This document shows positions 1 to 10,840 of a stretch of DNA of 64,000 nt, piece by piece. Source of the DNA: Megaustenia siamemsis. Lineage: Eukaryota > Mollusca > Gastropoda > Stylommatophora > Ariophantidae. A program made the translations under genes and the position numbers. The DNA lies in NCBI GenBank assembly GCA_032433765.1, contig JAVIAB010000051.1, forward strand, positions 151,205,276 to 151,269,275, read 5' to 3'. Under the pieces are notes generated by a model. It saw nothing but the letters and a program-made list of their open reading frames with translations, did no database searches and was not told the origin of the DNA. Every line of letters begins with the position of its first letter. The stretch's first letter is position 1.

Positions 1-1640
1 TCGCCTATATAGGTCATGTGGCATCGTTGGCATATAATGGCATAAATGATGTTGCGGGACACACATGTGAAGCCATGCTTGATCTCGAACCGTCCATTGG
101 GGAATAAGACCGAGTCAGTAGGGAGCACATAGGCACAGGTGATACAGTTACGACCACAAGGGGCCGTACCGAAGTGTTGAGGGTAGGAGCGAGGGAGACG
201 GCTCCTAACCAGAATGTCTCCCAAATTCCTGTCGCGCTTGATGGCGATCATCGGGGGATCACTAAAAAGTAGACGGGTAGTGGGATCAGAGAGGAGAATG
301 GAACGGTAGCGGTTGAGTATCCTCACAGCTGCTAAGTTGTGAGGATGATATGTGAGGGTGAGTATAGTTCTCTCAGAAGGGGGGCGGTTGGAAGGGGTGA
401 GTGCCTCGGGACGAGAGATAAGGAGGACCCGCTTGAGGGCAGACTGGAGGACCGAGTCTGGATAAAGCCGGCGGCTGAAGAAACCTAACATGAGGTGAGC
501 CTGTCGGAGGAAATCTTGGTCATCCTGGCAGATGCGACGGAGACGCAATAACTGTGAGAATGGAATAGAGTCGCGACAAGAAGGTGAATGGGATGAAGTA
601 TAGAGAAGGTAGCAGTGGGCGTCTGTGGGTTTATAGAAAACCGAGGTGTGGAGGCCAGAAGTACCCAAAGAAACAATAAGATCTAGGAAGGTAACAGAGG
701 AAGTGGATATACAAGATGTGATCTTGATAGCTTTGTGATAGCTACCAATATAGTCGATAAACCTGGAGAGGTCATCCTCAGGTAGATCGGTGAGTCCGAA
801 GCAGTCATCAATGTACCGAAGGTATATGATAGGAAGAGGACCTTGATAAGAATTGAGAATTTGGTACTCCAGGTAACCCATGAATAGGCAAGCATAGCTA
901 GGGCCCATCTTGGTGCCCATGGCTACTCCACTGACCTGGTCATAGAAGTTACCATTAAACTCAAAGGTGTTGAGGTTGAGTACAAGCTCAGTGAGGCGGA
1001 GAAGAGTTGCAGTATCAACAGAGGGGTGTTGTCTCTGGTCAAGAAAGAAACGTAGAGCCAGGAGGCCGTCGGAGTGAGGAATAGAGGTGTAGAGAGAGCA
1101 AACATCAAGGGTAAAAAGTCGGTATGAGCAACCTCGGGAGAGAGAGATGGAAGAGAAGATACTCAATGCATGGTTAGTGTCCTTGACATATGAGGGAAGA
1201 CTAACGACCATAGGCTGGAAGACACTGTCTAGATAGTCAGATATGTGTTCAGTCGGGCAAGCACACGCTGACACGATGGGGCGTCCTGGATTGTCGATTT
1301 TGTGAATTTTGGGGAGCATGTAGAAAGATGGTTTCCCAAGACCACTATTATGAATAATGAGGCGGGACGCGCTAGGAGGGAGCCGGTTGGTTCGGATCAG
1401 TTCCTTGATGGTAGATTTGACCTGCTTATTGTAGAGGACAGTGGCGTCGTCAGGGCGGGGTTTATAAAAAGTGGTATTGGATAGCTGTTTGTTGCCCTCA
1501 GAAATATATAAGTCTTTGCGCCAAACTACCACCGCTCCCCCCTTGTCTGCCGGTTTGATAACAATGTCCTCCCGGCGGCGGAGATTTGAAAGGGCCCGAA
1601 GCTCAGAGGGAGATAGATTAGAGCGGTGAAGTTTTCTAGG
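1..1640 (-). mobile_element. Inverted, truncated copy of the Penelope-like element
   Basis: This segment is the reverse complement of 2356-3995 in the neighbouring plus-strand copy. On the minus strand it encodes the reverse transcriptase from just before the KPADKGG motif through YIDD, the Cys-rich linker and the beginning of the GIY-YIG domain, then runs off the left edge. The join to the plus-strand copy is sharp at 1640/1641. One visible coding difference is Lys where the other copies have Ile or Leu in the GNxQLSN segment. Inverted 5' fragments beside a PLE are a known habit of Penelope insertion. Near-identity with the other copies points to one recent event. Confidence 0.93.
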
Positions 1641-1800
1641 TACTAGATTCAGTTGCCATGTTAACTTTCTCAATAATTGTATACGATTTAAGATTCTACC
1701 ACATGGGTTCCGTTCTAAATTCACCCCTTTTGTCCACCAGCCTAACGCTAGTGAAATTAGGCGATTTGACAGTATTGAAAGACGCCTGGGTTTCCATCGT

Positions 1801-4239
1801 TTGAGGCTCGTCCTAGCTAACCACACCAGGCTAGTCTCCCACCTGCGCACTCAACGCCTCCAACTGGTAGCGAGACTCAGGTGTTTAATTACCGGTCAGG
1901 ACACTGTTATCCGCCAGATCATCCACGACTTCAATAGGCAACTCTACACTTTTATGTCCTCCCAGCACAAGAAGAAGATCTCCCACCTTCGCCCCGTCCC
2001 CCCCTCCCCCACACCAGCCACATCGGCGGCCCCCGACTCTTTAGTTTTCTGCATACCCCCCGACCTCCACCTCTCACATGATGAGAGGTCTGTTCTCTCT
2101 AAAGGTTTAAAATTTATCCCGCGTCGTCCTTCCAGTGACCACTACAATCTTTGCAAGGACGTCCATGATTTCCATAGACGTATGCGCTTGAAGCACCGTT
2201 TCTCTGACACTACTGCTACTTCTTCCTCACCCACCCCTGTGGATGAGTTCTCTCGCTTCCAATCTCGCAAATCAGATTGGACCCCTCAACCTGGCGCATC
2301 ACAGGCCTTGGATCACTACATTAATGTCACCTCACGTGAGATACAACAACTGTGCCCTAGAAAACTTCACCGCTCTAATCTATCTCCCTCTGAGCTTCGG
2401 GCCCTTTCAAATCTCCGCCGCCGGGAGGACATTGTTATCAAACCGGCAGACAAGGGGGGAGCGGTGGTAGTTTGGCGCAAAGACTTATATATTTCTGAGG
2501 GCAACATACAGCTATCCAATACCACTTTTTATAAACCCCGCCCTGACGACGCCACTGTCCTCTACAATAAGCAGGTCAAATCTACCATCAAGGAACTGAT
2601 CCGAACCAACCGGCTCCCTCCTAGCGCGTCCCGCCTCATTATTCATAATAGTGGTCTTGGGAAACCATCTTTCTACATGCTCCCCAAAATTCACAAAATC
2701 GACAATCCAGGACGCCCCATCGTGTCAGCGTGTGCTTGCCCGACTGAACACATATCTGACTATCTAGACAGTGTCTTCCAGCCTATGGTCGTTAGTCTTC
2801 CCTCATATGTCAAGGACACTAACCATGCATTGAGTATCTTCTCTTCCATCTCTCTCTCCCGAGGTTGCTCATACCGACTTTTTACCCTTGATGTTTGCTC
2901 TCTCTACACCTCTATTCCTCACTCCGACGGCCTCCTGGCTCTACGTTTCTTTCTTGACCAGAGACAACACCCCTCTGTTGATACTGCAACTCTTCTCCGC
3001 CTCACTGAGCTTGTACTCAACCTCAACACCTTTGAGTTTAATGGTAACTTCTATGACCAGGTCAGTGGAGTAGCCATGGGCACCAAGATGGGCCCTAGCT
3101 ATGCTTGCCTATTCATGGGTTACCTGGAGTACCAAATTCTCAATTCTTATCAAGGTCCTCTTCCTATCATATACCTTCGGTACATTGATGACTGCTTCGG
3201 ACTCACCGATCTACCTGAGGATGACCTCTCCAGGTTTATCGACTATATTGGTAGCTATCACAAAGCTATCAAGATCACATCTTGTATATCCACTTCCTCT
3301 GTTACCTTCCTAGATCTTATTGTTTCTTTGGGTACTTCTGGCCTCCACACCTCGGTTTTCTATAAACCCACAGACGCCCACTGCTACCTTCTCTATACTT
3401 CATCCCATTCACCTTCTTGTCGCGACTCTATTCCATTCTCACAGTTATTGCGTCTCCGTCGCATCTGCCAGGATGACCAAGATTTCCTCCGACAGGCTCA
3501 CCTCATGTTAGGTTTCTTCAGCCGCCGGCTTTATCCAGACTCGGTCCTCCAGTCTGCCCTCAAGCGGGTCCTCCTTATCTCTCGTCCCGAGGCACTCACC
3601 CCTTCCAACCGCCCCCCTTCTGAGAGAACTATACTCACCCTCACATATCATCCTCACAACTTAGCAGCTGTGAGGATACTCAACCGCTACCGTTCCATTC
3701 TCCTCTCTGATCCCACTACCCGTCTACTTTTTAGTGATCCCCCGATGATCGCCATCAAGCGCGACAGGAATTTGGGAGACATTCTGGTTAGGAGCCGTCT
3801 CCCTCGCTCCTACCCTCAACACTTCGGTACGGCCCCTTGTGGTCGTAACTGTATCACCTGTGCCTATGTGCTCCCTACTGACTCGGTCTTATTCCCCAAT
3901 GGACGGTTCGAGATCAAGCATGGCTTCACATGTGTGTCCCGCAACATCATTTATGCCATTATATGCCAACGATGCCACATGACCTATATAGGCGAGTCTG
4001 GTAGAAGATTAGCGGAAAGATTTTGTGAACATCTACGTGATGTCCAACAGAATACTGGCACTCCAGTGTCTTCCCATTTCAACTCCCCAGATCACAAGGG
4101 CAAAGACGACATCCGTGTCACTGGTATTGTCCTCTGTCACTCTGGCGACCGCAGCCGCTATACTTTGGAAAATCGCCTCATAGTCCAGTATGGTTCGCTG
4201 ACCCCACGAGGCATGAATGTATCACACTCATACACATAG
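1801..4239 (+). pseudogene. PLE RT/GIY-YIG ORF lacking its N-terminus
   Basis: This is an open frame of about 812 codons, nearly identical to residues 94-905 of the downstream ORF. I saw TTG instead of ATG at the first position and Ile for Leu in GNxQLSN. All RT motifs (KPADKGG, LPKIHK, LDVCSLYTSIP, GVAMGTKMGP, YIDD) and the GIY-YIG nuclease are present. The frame continues upstream to the truncation at 1641 without an ATG, so the protein is probably not made in native form. It could still serve as a recombination donor. Confidence 0.85.
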
Positions 4240-5053
4240 TTTCCTTTCGGCTGCTCCTTCCCTCTTGCATAGCCCTCTCTACCACCCATGTGGTGGCTCT
4301 TTAGTCTATCTACTATGCCACGCTATTCTTAGTTCTTCTCCACTGGTCCCCGTTGAGGCACTTCGGTGTTCTCCTATATACCTTTTTTCTGCGCTACTTA
4401 GCCCTCATATGTTTTTATTGCACCACACCCTCATACATCTCACTCTTTCCGCCTTTTGAATACCTGTCATTCCACTGTTCTATTCTTTCTCCTTCGAGTT
4501 TGCACACTGACCCCGGTTTGAACCCTTCCACACATACGATTGTCCCCGTATGGACGTGCACATGCATGTATGTGTCCATAGGCACGGGTATTGGTATATA
4601 TATGTATACGCATATACATGCATGTATATGTGCTCTTGCTTGTATGCATACACATGTATGTGTGTGTATATGTATGTGTATGTTGATATGTATTAGTATG
4701 TGCACTTCTTCTTGCACGTGTACATATGTATACACGCATCTGTGTGTGTGTATACATGTATTTATGGGCCCTTAGATACTTTCAGATATTGCCTGTGCCT
4801 TTGTAGTCGACGTACCTAGATAGCGTTCCCCCCACTCGTGTATTTTTAGAACCCTTCACCTCTGACCACAGGGTATAAATTACAGCTACACCCGTGAGAA
4901 ATTCCTTTCATAGCCTGACCACTGTCCACGACACACAGGGAAGTCAACATATTTCGATTATTTTTGTTTTTGATGTTTCATTACTAGTTAGCTATGTAGG
5001 ATTAGTTTTATTTATTCACATATCTGTGTGTGTATGTTGTTTGTTTGTTCCTG

Positions 5054-5098
5054 CTGAAGGCCTATTGAGCCGAAACGTCGTTCGAATCTGTGTCGTCT
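5054..5098 (+). ncRNA. Hammerhead-like motif in the PLE 3' region (degenerate)
   Basis: The motif CTGAAGGC...GCCGAAACG is followed 16 nt later by CGTC. It resembles a hammerhead core (CUGANGA, stem II, GAAA, a stem III closed by ACG/CGU, and cleavage nucleotide C). Hammerheads are known in PLEs. Here the expected G8-A9 is absent or paired into stem II, and I see no convincing stem I, so this is at best a decayed ribozyme. The same sequence recurs at 9007-9051. Confidence 0.3.
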
Positions 5099-5474
5099 AT
5101 TAATCACGTAAAGCTTCTAACATACCATTTTTTATTTTTTTTTTTCAATTTTTCCTCGCATTCAGCTTTACTGCAGCTTCGCATTTTTATGCATTCATTT
5201 GCATTTCTTTGCCTTAACCCCTTACTAGTACAATACCGCTGCTACTTAATGTTTGTATTTCGTCCTAAGTGTTTACTTTAATATATATATATATATATAT
5301 ATCTTAGTTTAGACCTGCTATTTTTATATTATCCTTTAGTATTAGTACGTTTGCCGACTACAGCGTTGTTATCATTGATGTGATCACTATCGCTCTCATA
5401 CCACATTTTAGTTTCAGATCTTCCACTCTCGCTCGTTTCCCCTAGTCCCTTCCCCTGCTCCTCTCTCCGACAGC

Positions 5475-8192
5475 ATGCCCACACTTAAAAAGTTCTCGAA
5501 CTCCATCCGCCGAGGCACTCTATCAGCCTTCCAACATTTACCTACAGACATCTCTTCTATATCCACTGAACTCGCCTTTACTACTTATAAGCTTACTAGA
5601 TTCAGTTGCCATGTTAACTTTCTCAATAATTGTATACGATTTAAGATTCTACCACATGGGTTCCGTTCTAAATTCACCCCTTTTGTCCACCAGCCTAACG
5701 CTAGTGAAATTAGGCGATTTGACAGTATTGAAAGACGCCTGGGTTTCCATCGTATGAGGCTCGTCCTAGCTAACCACACCAGGCTAGTCTCCCACCTGCG
5801 CACTCAACGCCTCCAACTGGTAGCGAGACTCAGGTGTTTAATTACCGGTCAGGACACTGTTATCCGCCAGATCATCCACGACTTCAATAGGCAACTCTAC
5901 ACTTTTATGTCCTCCCAGCACAAGAAGAAGATCTCCCACCTTCGCCCCGTCCCCCCCTCCCCCACACCAGCCACATCGGCGGCCCCCGACTCTTTAGTTT
6001 TCTGCATACCCCCCGACCTCCACCTCTCACATGATGAGAGGTCTGTTCTCTCTAAAGGTTTAAAATTTATCCCGCGTCGTCCTTCCAGTGACCACTACAA
6101 TCTTTGCAAGGACGTCCATGATTTCCATAGACGTATGCGCTTGAAGCACCGTTTCTCTGACACTACTGCTACTTCTTCCTCACCCACCCCTGTGGATGAG
6201 TTCTCTCGCTTCCAATCTCGCAAATCAGATTGGACCCCTCAACCTGGCGCATCACAGGCCTTGGATCACTACATTAATGTCACCTCACGTGAGATACAAC
6301 AACTGTGCCCTAGAAAACTTCACCGCTCTAATCTATCTCCCTCTGAGCTTCGGGCCCTTTCAAATCTCCGCCGCCGGGAGGACATTGTTATCAAACCGGC
6401 AGACAAGGGGGGAGCGGTGGTAGTTTGGCGCAAAGACTTATATATTTCTGAGGGCAACTTACAGCTATCCAATACCACTTTTTATAAACCCCGCCCTGAC
6501 GACGCCACTGTCCTCTACAATAAGCAGGTCAAATCTACCATCAAGGAACTGATCCGAACCAACCGGCTCCCTCCTAGCGCGTCCCGCCTCATTATTCATA
6601 ATAGTGGTCTTGGGAAACCATCTTTCTACATGCTCCCCAAAATTCACAAAATCGACAATCCAGGACGCCCCATCGTGTCAGCGTGTGCTTGCCCGACTGA
6701 ACACATATCTGACTATCTAGACAGTGTCTTCCAGCCTATGGTCGTTAGTCTTCCCTCATATGTCAAGGACACTAACCATGCATTGAGTATCTTCTCTTCC
6801 ATCTCTCTCTCCCGAGGTTGCTCATACCGACTTTTTACCCTTGATGTTTGCTCTCTCTACACCTCTATTCCTCACTCCGACGGCCTCCTGGCTCTACGTT
6901 TCTTTCTTGACCAGAGACAACACCCCTCTGTTGATACTGCAACTCTTCTCCGCCTCACTGAGCTTGTACTCAACCTCAACACCTTTGAGTTTAATGGTAA
7001 CTTCTATGACCAGGTCAGTGGAGTAGCCATGGGCACCAAGATGGGCCCTAGCTATGCTTGCCTATTCATGGGTTACCTGGAGTACCAAATTCTCAATTCT
7101 TATCAAGGTCCTCTTCCTATCATATACCTTCGGTACATTGATGACTGCTTCGGACTCACCGATCTACCTGAGGATGACCTCTCCAGGTTTATCGACTATA
7201 TTGGTAGCTATCACAAAGCTATCAAGATCACATCTTGTATATCCACTTCCTCTGTTACCTTCCTAGATCTTATTGTTTCTTTGGGTACTTCTGGCCTCCA
7301 CACCTCGGTTTTCTATAAACCCACAGACGCCCACTGCTACCTTCTCTATACTTCATCCCATTCACCTTCTTGTCGCGACTCTATTCCATTCTCACAGTTA
7401 TTGCGTCTCCGTCGCATCTGCCAGGATGACCAAGATTTCCTCCGACAGGCTCACCTCATGTTAGGTTTCTTCAGCCGCCGGCTTTATCCAGACTCGGTCC
7501 TCCAGTCTGCCCTCAAGCGGGTCCTCCTTATCTCTCGTCCCGAGGCACTCACCCCTTCCAACCGCCCCCCTTCTGAGAGAACTATACTCACCCTCACATA
7601 TCATCCTCACAACTTAGCAGCTGTGAGGATACTCAACCGCTACCGTTCCATTCTCCTCTCTGATCCCACTACCCGTCTACTTTTTAGTGATCCCCCGATG
7701 ATCGCCATCAAGCGCGACAGGAATTTGGGAGACATTCTGGTTAGGAGCCGTCTCCCTCGCTCCTACCCTCAACACTTCGGTACGGCCCCTTGTGGTCGTA
7801 ACTGTATCACCTGTGCCTATGTGCTCCCTACTGACTCGGTCTTATTCCCCAATGGACGGTTCGAGATCAAGCATGGCTTCACATGTGTGTCCCGCAACAT
7901 CATTTATGCCATTATATGCCAACGATGCCACATGACCTATATAGGCGAGTCTGGTAGAAGATTAGCGGAAAGATTTTGTGAACATCTACGTGATGTCCAA
8001 CAGAATACTGGCACTCCAGTGTCTTCCCATTTCAACTCCCCAGATCACAAGGGCAAAGACGACATCCGTGTCACTGGTATTGTCCTCTGTCACTCTGGCG
8101 ACCGCAGCCGCTATACTTTGGAAAATCGCCTCATAGTCCAGTATGGTTCGCTGACCCCACGAGGCATGAATGTATCACACTCATACACATAG
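5475..8192 (+). CDS. Penelope-like reverse transcriptase with C-terminal GIY-YIG endonuclease
   Basis: The protein is 905 aa and appears intact. The N-terminal third (about 1-300) is basic and unassigned. The RT core follows: IVIKPADKGGAVV near 304, LPKIHK near 387, the palm aspartate in LDVCSLYTSIP near 454, GVAMGTKMGPSYA near 516 and catalytic YIDD near 554. A linker at about 772 carries CGRNCITC, a likely zinc knuckle. The endonuclease begins near 808 with IIYAIICQRC, then TYIGES near 820 and RFCEH near 831. The domain order is canonical for endonuclease-bearing PLEs, which nick DNA and prime reverse transcription at the target. I cannot assign the subclade (Neptune, Poseidon or Penelope). 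The start is the first ATG of the frame, and the second copy is the only one with both ATGs. Confidence 0.93.
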   Translation: MPTLKKFSNSIRRGTLSAFQHLPTDISSISTELAFTTYKLTRFSCHVNFLNNCIRFKILPHGFRSKFTPFVHQPNASEIRRFDSIERRLGFHRMRLVLANHTRLVSHLRTQRLQLVARLRCLITGQDTVIRQIIHDFNRQLYTFMSSQHKKKISHLRPVPPSPTPATSAAPDSLVFCIPPDLHLSHDERSVLSKGLKFIPRRPSSDHYNLCKDVHDFHRRMRLKHRFSDTTATSSSPTPVDEFSRFQSRKSDWTPQPGASQALDHYINVTSREIQQLCPRKLHRSNLSPSELRALSNLRRREDIVIKPADKGGAVVVWRKDLYISEGNLQLSNTTFYKPRPDDATVLYNKQVKSTIKELIRTNRLPPSASRLIIHNSGLGKPSFYMLPKIHKIDNPGRPIVSACACPTEHISDYLDSVFQPMVVSLPSYVKDTNHALSIFSSISLSRGCSYRLFTLDVCSLYTSIPHSDGLLALRFFLDQRQHPSVDTATLLRLTELVLNLNTFEFNGNFYDQVSGVAMGTKMGPSYACLFMGYLEYQILNSYQGPLPIIYLRYIDDCFGLTDLPEDDLSRFIDYIGSYHKAIKITSCISTSSVTFLDLIVSLGTSGLHTSVFYKPTDAHCYLLYTSSHSPSCRDSIPFSQLLRLRRICQDDQDFLRQAHLMLGFFSRRLYPDSVLQSALKRVLLISRPEALTPSNRPPSERTILTLTYHPHNLAAVRILNRYRSILLSDPTTRLLFSDPPMIAIKRDRNLGDILVRSRLPRSYPQHFGTAPCGRNCITCAYVLPTDSVLFPNGRFEIKHGFTCVSRNIIYAIICQRCHMTYIGESGRRLAERFCEHLRDVQQNTGTPVSSHFNSPDHKGKDDIRVTGIVLCHSGDRSRYTLENRLIVQYGSLTPRGMNVSHSYT

Positions 8193-9006
8193 TTTCCTTT
8201 CGGCTGCTCCTTCCCTCTTGCATAGCCCTCTCTACCACCCATGTGGTGGCTCTTTAGTCTATCTACTATGCCACGCTATTCTTAGTTCTTCTCCACTGGT
8301 CCCCGTTGAGGCACTTCGGTGTTCTCCTATATACCTTTTTTCTGCGCTACTTAGCCCTCATATGTTTTTATTGCACCACACCCTCATACATCTCACTCTT
8401 TCCGCCTTTTGAATACCTGTCATTCCACTGTTCTATTCTTTCTCCTTCGAGTTTGCACACTGACCCCGGTTTGAACCCTTCCACACATACGATTGTCCCC
8501 GTATGGACGTGCACATGCATGTATGTGTCCATAGGCACGGGTATTGGTATATATATGTATACGCATATACATGCATGTATATGTGCTCTTGCTTGTATGC
8601 ATACACATGTATGTGTGTGTATATGTATGTGTATGTTGATATGTATTAGTATGTGCACTTCTTCTTGCACGTGTACATATGTATACACGCATCTGTGTGT
8701 GTGTATACATGTATTTATGGGCCCTTAGATACTTTCAGATATTGCCTGTGCCTTTGTAGTCGACGTACCTAGATAGCGTTCCCCCCACTCGTGTATTTTT
8801 AGAACCCTTCACCTCTGACCACAGGGTATAAATTACAGCTACACCCGTGAGAAATTCCTTTCATAGCCTGACCACTGTCCACGACACACAGGGAAGTCAA
8901 CATATTTCGATTATTTTTGTTTTTGATGTTTCATTACTAGTTAGCTATGTAGGATTAGTTTTATTTATTCACATATCTGTGTGTGTATGTTGTTTGTTTG
9001 TTCCTG

Positions 9007-9051
9007 CTGAAGGCCTATTGAGCCGAAACGTCGTTCGAATCTGTGTCGTCT
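9007..9051 (+). ncRNA. Hammerhead-like motif, second PLE copy (degenerate)
   Basis: This is an exact repeat, 3953 bp away, of the motif at 5054-5098, with the same departures from the hammerhead consensus. Confidence 0.3.
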
Positions 9052-9176
9052 ATTAATCACGTAAAGCTTCTAACATACCATTTTTTATTTTTTTTTTTCA
9101 ATTTTTCCTCGCATTCAGCTTTACTGCAGCTTCGCATTTTTATGCATTCATTTGCATTTCTTTGCCTTAACCCCTT

Positions 9177-9329
9177 TTAACAAAGTAACAGTACAAGCAT
9201 GGTCCCAATCTATGGGAGCTAATACTGAAAACACTTCTCACAGGCTTCAACATTTATAATGGCCACATATGAATGCTGAAAAAAAATCAGAAAACAGCTT
9301 GTAATACCCATAACCAACATCTGCTACTG
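9177..9329 (-). other. XPO7: XPO7 3' untranslated or flanking sequence
   Basis: This 153-bp stretch lies between the XPO7 stop codon and the inserted PLE cluster. On the minus strand it contains a weak polyadenylation-signal variant, TATAAA, at about 9253-9258, and no AATAAA. Canonical antisense signals occur a little further on inside the PLE: AATAAA at 9084-9089 and AATAAATAAA at 8960-8969. Confidence 0.6.
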
Positions 9330-9426
9330 CTATCCATAGTTTGACATGTCTGTTGGAGGACTACCACTGGGGGCTTTCAAAGAATCATTGATGTCTCTTC
9401 TGAATACAGAAAGGTTTTGTGTGAAC
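9330..9426 (-). CDS. XPO7: XPO7 terminal exon with stop codon
   Basis: The exon encodes (R)FTQNLSVFRRDINDSLKAP then SGSPPTDMSNYG and a TAG stop at 9330-9332. It matches vertebrate FTQNLSAFRREVNDSMK and then diverges, as expected for the poorly conserved extreme C-terminus. The acceptor is TTATGTTTCAG. The preceding intron is 8.5 kb. Confidence 0.95.
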
Positions 9427-9449
9427 CTGAAACATAACAGCAAGAGCAA

Positions 9450-9669
9450 TATTCTAAAATAAGAACAGATAAAATATAATATTATAAAATAAGAACAGAT
9501 AAAATATAATATTCTAAAATATAACAGATAAAATATAATATTATAAAATAAGAACAGATAAAATATAATATTATAAAATAAGAACAGATAAAATATAATA
9601 TTCTAAAATAAGAACAGATAAAATATAATATTATAAAATAAGAACTGATAAAATATAATATTATAAAAT
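9450..9669. repeat. 30-bp AT-rich minisatellite
   Basis: About seven copies of a roughly 30-bp unit containing AAGAACAGATAAAATATAAT. The array begins 24 bp inside the last XPO7 intron and abuts a LINE 3' end. Confidence 0.9.
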
Positions 9670-10088
9670 CATCATCATCAAGTACCGGGCCTGCTGGCGT
9701 AGCTGATCATGACTCTCCACAACTTTAGATCTCGGCAGCTATTTATCATTTCTGTTGTTGACCTGCTGCCAAGCCATTCTCTTAAGCTGTCTTTTATTTT
9801 TTCTCTTTGCTTCCCTCTATCTCTTCGTCCCTCAATTTCTCCAGTTGTTACAATATATTCCAGTTGTTCTCTTCTCATTACATGGCCAAAAAATGATGAT
9901 TGTTTCTTCTTAATATTGGAAATTAGCTCTCTTTTTGCTTTTACCGCTCTCAGAACATCTTCATTACTCTTTTTAGCTGTCCATGGTACTCTCAACATTC
10001 TTCTGTAAAACCACATTTCTACAGACTCCAGTGATTTTCTTGTCTGTTGTCCTATTGTCCATGATTCGCATCCATATGTTAAGACTGG
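9664..10088 (-). mobile_element. RTE/BovB-like LINE, 3' end
   Basis: The minus strand encodes the C-terminal tail of a LINE ORF2: YRRMLRVPWTAKKSN, RELISNIKKKQSSFFGHVMR and a final SRPGT. The 3' end is a short ATG-repeat (CATCATCATCA on plus). The fragment stops abruptly at about 10088, where a minisatellite begins. The same 3' end occurs at 28.2, 41.2 and 43.2 kb. Confidence 0.88.
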
Positions 10089-10089
10089 C

Positions 10090-10840
10090 TAAGATATGCA
10101 CACACAAAGGTATGAGATGTGACTAACATAGACATGCACACAAGGATATGAAATGTGACTAACATAGACATGCACACAAAGATATGAGATATGACTAACA
10201 CAGACATGCACGCACAAAGATATGACACATGACTAACACAGATACACACTAAGATATGAGATATGACTAAACACAGACACACACAAAGATATGAGACATG
10301 AATAACACGGATACACACAAAGATATGGGATATGACTAACATAACACACACCAAGAGTCATGGCCAGCACAAACACACAAGCTAAGATATGAGCCATGGC
10401 TAGCACAGAAACACACTAAGATATGAGCCATGGCTAGCACAGAAACACACTAAGATATGAGCCATGGCTAGCACAGAAACACATTAAGAAAAGAGCCATG
10501 GCTTCACGGAAACACACCAAGAAATGAACCATGATTAGCACTGAAACACATTAAGATATGAGCCATGGCTAGCACGTAAATACACCAAGATATGAACCAT
10601 GGCCAGCACAGACACACACCAAGATATGAACCTTGGCTAGCACAGACACCCACCAAGATATGAGCCATGGTTAGCACGGATATACACTAAGATATGAATC
10701 ATGGCCAGCCCAGACACACACCAAGATATGAGCCATGGGCAGCACATACACCCACCAAGATAGGAACCATGGCTATCACATACACACACAAAGATAGGAG
10801 CCATGGTTAGCACAGACAACCACCAAGATATAAGCCACGA
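10090..10840. repeat. Diverged minisatellite, about 34 bp
   Basis: About 22 imperfect copies of a unit like AAGATATGAGCCATGGCTAG plus an ACACAC-rich end. It lies between a LINE 3' fragment and the stop codon of the GPCR fragment. Confidence 0.9.

Larger units (their letters stand above)
1641..5223 (+). mobile_element. 5'-truncated Penelope-like element, first tandem copy
   Basis: This copy is collinear with 5594-9176 at a constant offset of 3953 bp, so it lacks the first 370 bp of the full element. Its coding region is open to the stop at 4237-4239. The in-frame ATG at residue 94 of the full protein is TTG here (1801), so no start codon remains in the N-terminal part. The 3' noncoding region (4240-5223) contains a TG/TA-rich tract at about 4540-4765. 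It abuts the 5' end of the next copy directly, in the head-to-tail layout typical of PLEs. Confidence 0.94.
5224..9176 (+). mobile_element. Full-length Penelope-like element, second tandem copy
   Basis: This is the complete 3953-bp unit: a 5' leader (5224-5474) with a short TA repeat at about 5281-5302, one long ORF (5475-8192), and a 984-bp 3' region with a TG/TA-rich tract (about 8493-8718). The leader is not found after 9176, so the two tandem copies share no extra terminal repeat. The element ends in CCCCTT and is followed by unique DNA that leads into the 3' end of XPO7. It is oriented opposite to XPO7. The near-perfect match to the first copy means the pair is young. Confidence 0.94.

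Noticed and set aside
4353..4775. Cys/Tyr/His-rich frames in the PLE 3' region
   Set aside because: They arise from the TG/TA-rich tract and occur in several frames and both strands.
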